This document shows positions 62,301-64,000 of a stretch of 64,000 bases of DNA, piece after piece (within the stretch, counting starts at the first letter, position 1; the number at the start of each line of letters is the position of its first letter). Under the pieces are notes generated by a model, which saw only the letters and a program-made list of their open reading frames with translations, was not told the origin of the DNA and ran no database searches. The DNA comes from Streptomyces sp. HUAS MG91 (GTDB lineage Bacteria > Actinomycetota > Actinomycetes > Streptomycetales > Streptomycetaceae), in assembly GCF_040529335.1 (NCBI RefSeq), contig NZ_CP159534.1, forward strand, positions 124,001 to 188,000, given 5' to 3'. Position numbers and translations under genes: made by a program.

Positions 62301-64000
62301 CCGCCCCTGGCACGTCCGGTGTCCCCGACTTCTCCACGCTCGGTCTCGACAGCCCCGCGCCGGGCGTCACGGCGCAGGAGTGGCGCAGCGCCCTCAAGCG
62401 CGCGGGCGACGGCGCCGACCCGCTGTGGGAGACGCCCGAGGGCATCTCCGTCAAGCCGCTGTACACCGGTGAGGACCTGGAGGGGCTGGACTTCCTCGGC
62501 ACCTACCCGGGTGTCGCCCCGTACCTGCGCGGCCCCTATCCGACGATGTACGTCAATCAGCCCTGGACGATCCGCCAGTACGCGGGTTTCTCCACGGCCG
62601 AGGAGTCCAACGCCTTCTACCGGCGCAATCTCGCCGCCGGCCAGAAGGGCCTGTCGGTCGCCTTCGACCTGCCGACGCACCGCGGCTACGACAGCGACCA
62701 CCCGCGGGTGACCGGTGACGTCGGCATGGCGGGTGTCGCGATCGACTCGATCTACGACATGCGGCAGCTCTTCGACGGCATCCCGCTGGACCGGATGACC
62801 GTGTCGATGACGATGAACGGCGCGGTGCTGCCCGTGCTCGCGCTGTACATCGTGGCGGCCGAGGAGCAGGGTGTGCCGCCGGAGAAGCTGGCCGGGACCA
62901 TCCAGAACGACATCCTCAAGGAGTTCATGGTCCGCAACACCTACATCTATCCGCCGAAACCGTCGATGCGGATCATCTCCGACATCTTCGCGTACACGTC
63001 GCAGCGGATGCCGCGCTACAACTCGATCTCCATCTCCGGCTATCACATCCAGGAGGCGGGTGCGACGGCCGATCTGGAGCTGGCGTACACGCTCGCGGAC
63101 GGCGTCGAGTACATCCGGGCGGGCCGGGAGGCCGGGCTCGACGTCGACGCGTTCGCGCCGCGCCTGAGCTTCTTCTGGGCGATCGGCATGAACTTCTTCA
63201 TGGAGGTCGCCAAGCTGCGCGCGGCGCGCCTGCTGTGGGCGAAGCTGGTGAAGCAGTTCGACCCGAAGAACACCAAGTCCCTCTCGCTGCGCACCCATTC
63301 GCAGACGTCGGGCTGGTCGCTGACGGCGCAGGACGTGTTCAACAACGTCACACGTACGTGCGTGGAGGCGATGGCCGCGACGCAGGGCCACACCCAGTCG
63401 CTGCACACGAACGCGCTCGACGAGGCGCTCGCGCTGCCCACCGACTTCTCGGCGCGCATCGCCCGCAACACCCAGCTGCTCATCCAGCAGGAGTCGGGCA
63501 CGACGCGGGCGATCGACCCGTGGGGCGGCAGCGCGTACGTGGAGAAGCTGACGTACGACCTGGCGCGCCGGGCCTGGCAGCACATCCAGGAGGTCGAGCA
63601 GGCGGGCGGCATGGCCAAGGCCATCGACGCGGGCATCCCGAAGCTGCGCATCGAGGAGGCGGCCGCCCGCACCCAGGCGCGGATCGACTCCGGGCGGCAG
63701 CCCGTCATCGGCGTCAACAAGTACCGCGTCGACAGCGACGAGGAGATCGAGGTCCTCAAGGTCGACAACTCCTCGGTGCGGGCCCAGCAGATCGCCAAGC
63801 TGCGCCGGCTGCGCGAGGAGCGGGACGAGACGGCCTGCCGGGACGCGCTCGACGCGCTGACCCGGGCGGCGGGCGGTGACGGCAATCTGCTGGAACTCGC
63901 GGTCGACGCGGCGCGGGCCATGGCCACGGTCGGCGAGATCTCGGACGCGCTGGAGAAGGTCTACGGCCGGCACGCGGGCCAGATCCGTACGATCTCCGGT
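62297..64000 (+). CDS. mutB: Methylmalonyl-CoA mutase large subunit (3' end cut)
   Basis: The 568 codons in the window cover the catalytic barrel: [71 protein letters not shown] and [16 protein letters not shown]. Tyr, His and Arg residues of the active site are in these blocks. The C-terminal B12-binding domain (DxHxxG) lies beyond the window. ATG 62297 overlaps the mutA stop. A GTPase chaperone (MeaB) often follows in this operon. Confidence 0.95.
   Translation, partial: MTAPGTSGVPDFSTLGLDSPAPGVTAQEWRSALKRAGDGADPLWETPEGISVKPLYTGEDLEGLDFLGTYPGVAPYLRGPYPTMYVNQPWTIRQYAGFSTAEESNAFYRRNLAAGQKGLSVAFDLPTHRGYDSDHPRVTGDVGMAGVAIDSIYDMRQLFDGIPLDRMTVSMTMNGAVLPVLALYIVAAEEQGVPPEKLAGTIQNDILKEFMVRNTYIYPPKPSMRIISDIFAYTSQRMPRYNSISISGYHIQEAGATADLELAYTLADGVEYIRAGREAGLDVDAFAPRLSFFWAIGMNFFMEVAKLRAARLLWAKLVKQFDPKNTKSLSLRTHSQTSGWSLTAQDVFNNVTRTCVEAMAATQGHTQSLHTNALDEALALPTDFSARIARNTQLLIQQESGTTRAIDPWGGSAYVEKLTYDLARRAWQHIQEVEQAGGMAKAIDAGIPKLRIEEAAARTQARIDSGRQPVIGVNKYRVDSDEEIEVLKVDNSSVRAQQIAKLRRLREERDETACRDALDALTRAAGGDGNLLELAVDAARAMATVGEISDALEKVYGRHAGQIRTISG

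Noticed and set aside
62126..63973. Open frame of over 600 codons antisense to mutB
   Set aside because: Shadow of a strongly conserved gene; the plus-strand frame matches methylmalonyl-CoA mutase throughout.

Overview
The window is typical Streptomyces-like actinomycete chromosome. G+C is very high, GTG and TTG starts are common, genes lie in short divergent pairs, and the gene families (SARP/LuxR-type ATPase relics, stealth protein, MHS and DHA2 transporters, DUF6417, DUF5713, DUF6510, HATPase anti-sigma-like proteins) are those of Streptomyces. No rRNA, tRNA, CRISPR array or intact mobile element was seen.

Layout. 1-10 kb is eroded accessory DNA: a pentapeptide-repeat membrane protein, a chloramphenicol-phosphotransferase-like kinase, a lipoprotein, and several broken genes (hydrolase relic, DUF7660 relic, transposase tail, frameshifted glycosidase-like gene, siderophore-interacting-protein/hydrolase chimera). 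An iron box lies before the DUF2470/siderophore pair. 10-18 kb holds a solute:sodium symporter, a MarR/DHA2 exporter unit, an acetyl-hydrolase and a four-gene oxidoreductase operon (small protein, sulfite-oxidase-like protein, flavin reductase, DUF6510). 18-26 kb holds a membrane NACHT NTPase, an ATPase fragment joined to a FadR-type regulator, LysE and MHS transporters, and a TetR/NmrA pair with two tandem palindromes between them. 26-30 kb is a sulfur-type operon on the minus strand: leader peptide, dead ssuB fragment, TauD-family enzyme, DHA2 exporter, SsuD-like monooxygenase. The TauD-family enzyme has Gly where the iron-ligating Asp should be, the signature of Fe/2-oxoglutarate halogenases; this is the most interesting protein observation here. 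30-45 kb carries an aldo/keto reductase, a NarL-type two-component system, a PimB-like glycosyltransferase, a nonapeptide-repeat protein, a tautomerase, DUF2254, an HxlR/MFS pair, a truncated aromatic hydroxylase and a rifampin ADP-ribosyltransferase (arr). 45-64 kb is calmer: YVTN propeller protein, carotenoid oxygenase, DUF2236, a serine/threonine dehydratase, folD behind a ZTP riboswitch, a tannase-like esterase, a stealth phosphotransferase, a GyrB-like ATPase fragment, and mutA-mutB (methylmalonyl-CoA mutase), preceded by a cysteine-rich upstream ORF and cut by the window end.

Two themes stand out. First, gene decay is dense in the first 45 kb. Four of the lesions look like single-base losses in short homopolymers, so assembly error must be excluded before calling them biological. 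Second, several units carry readable control elements: the iron box, tandem TetR palindromes, MarR- and HxlR-adjacent dyads, the ZTP riboswitch and two short leader ORFs.
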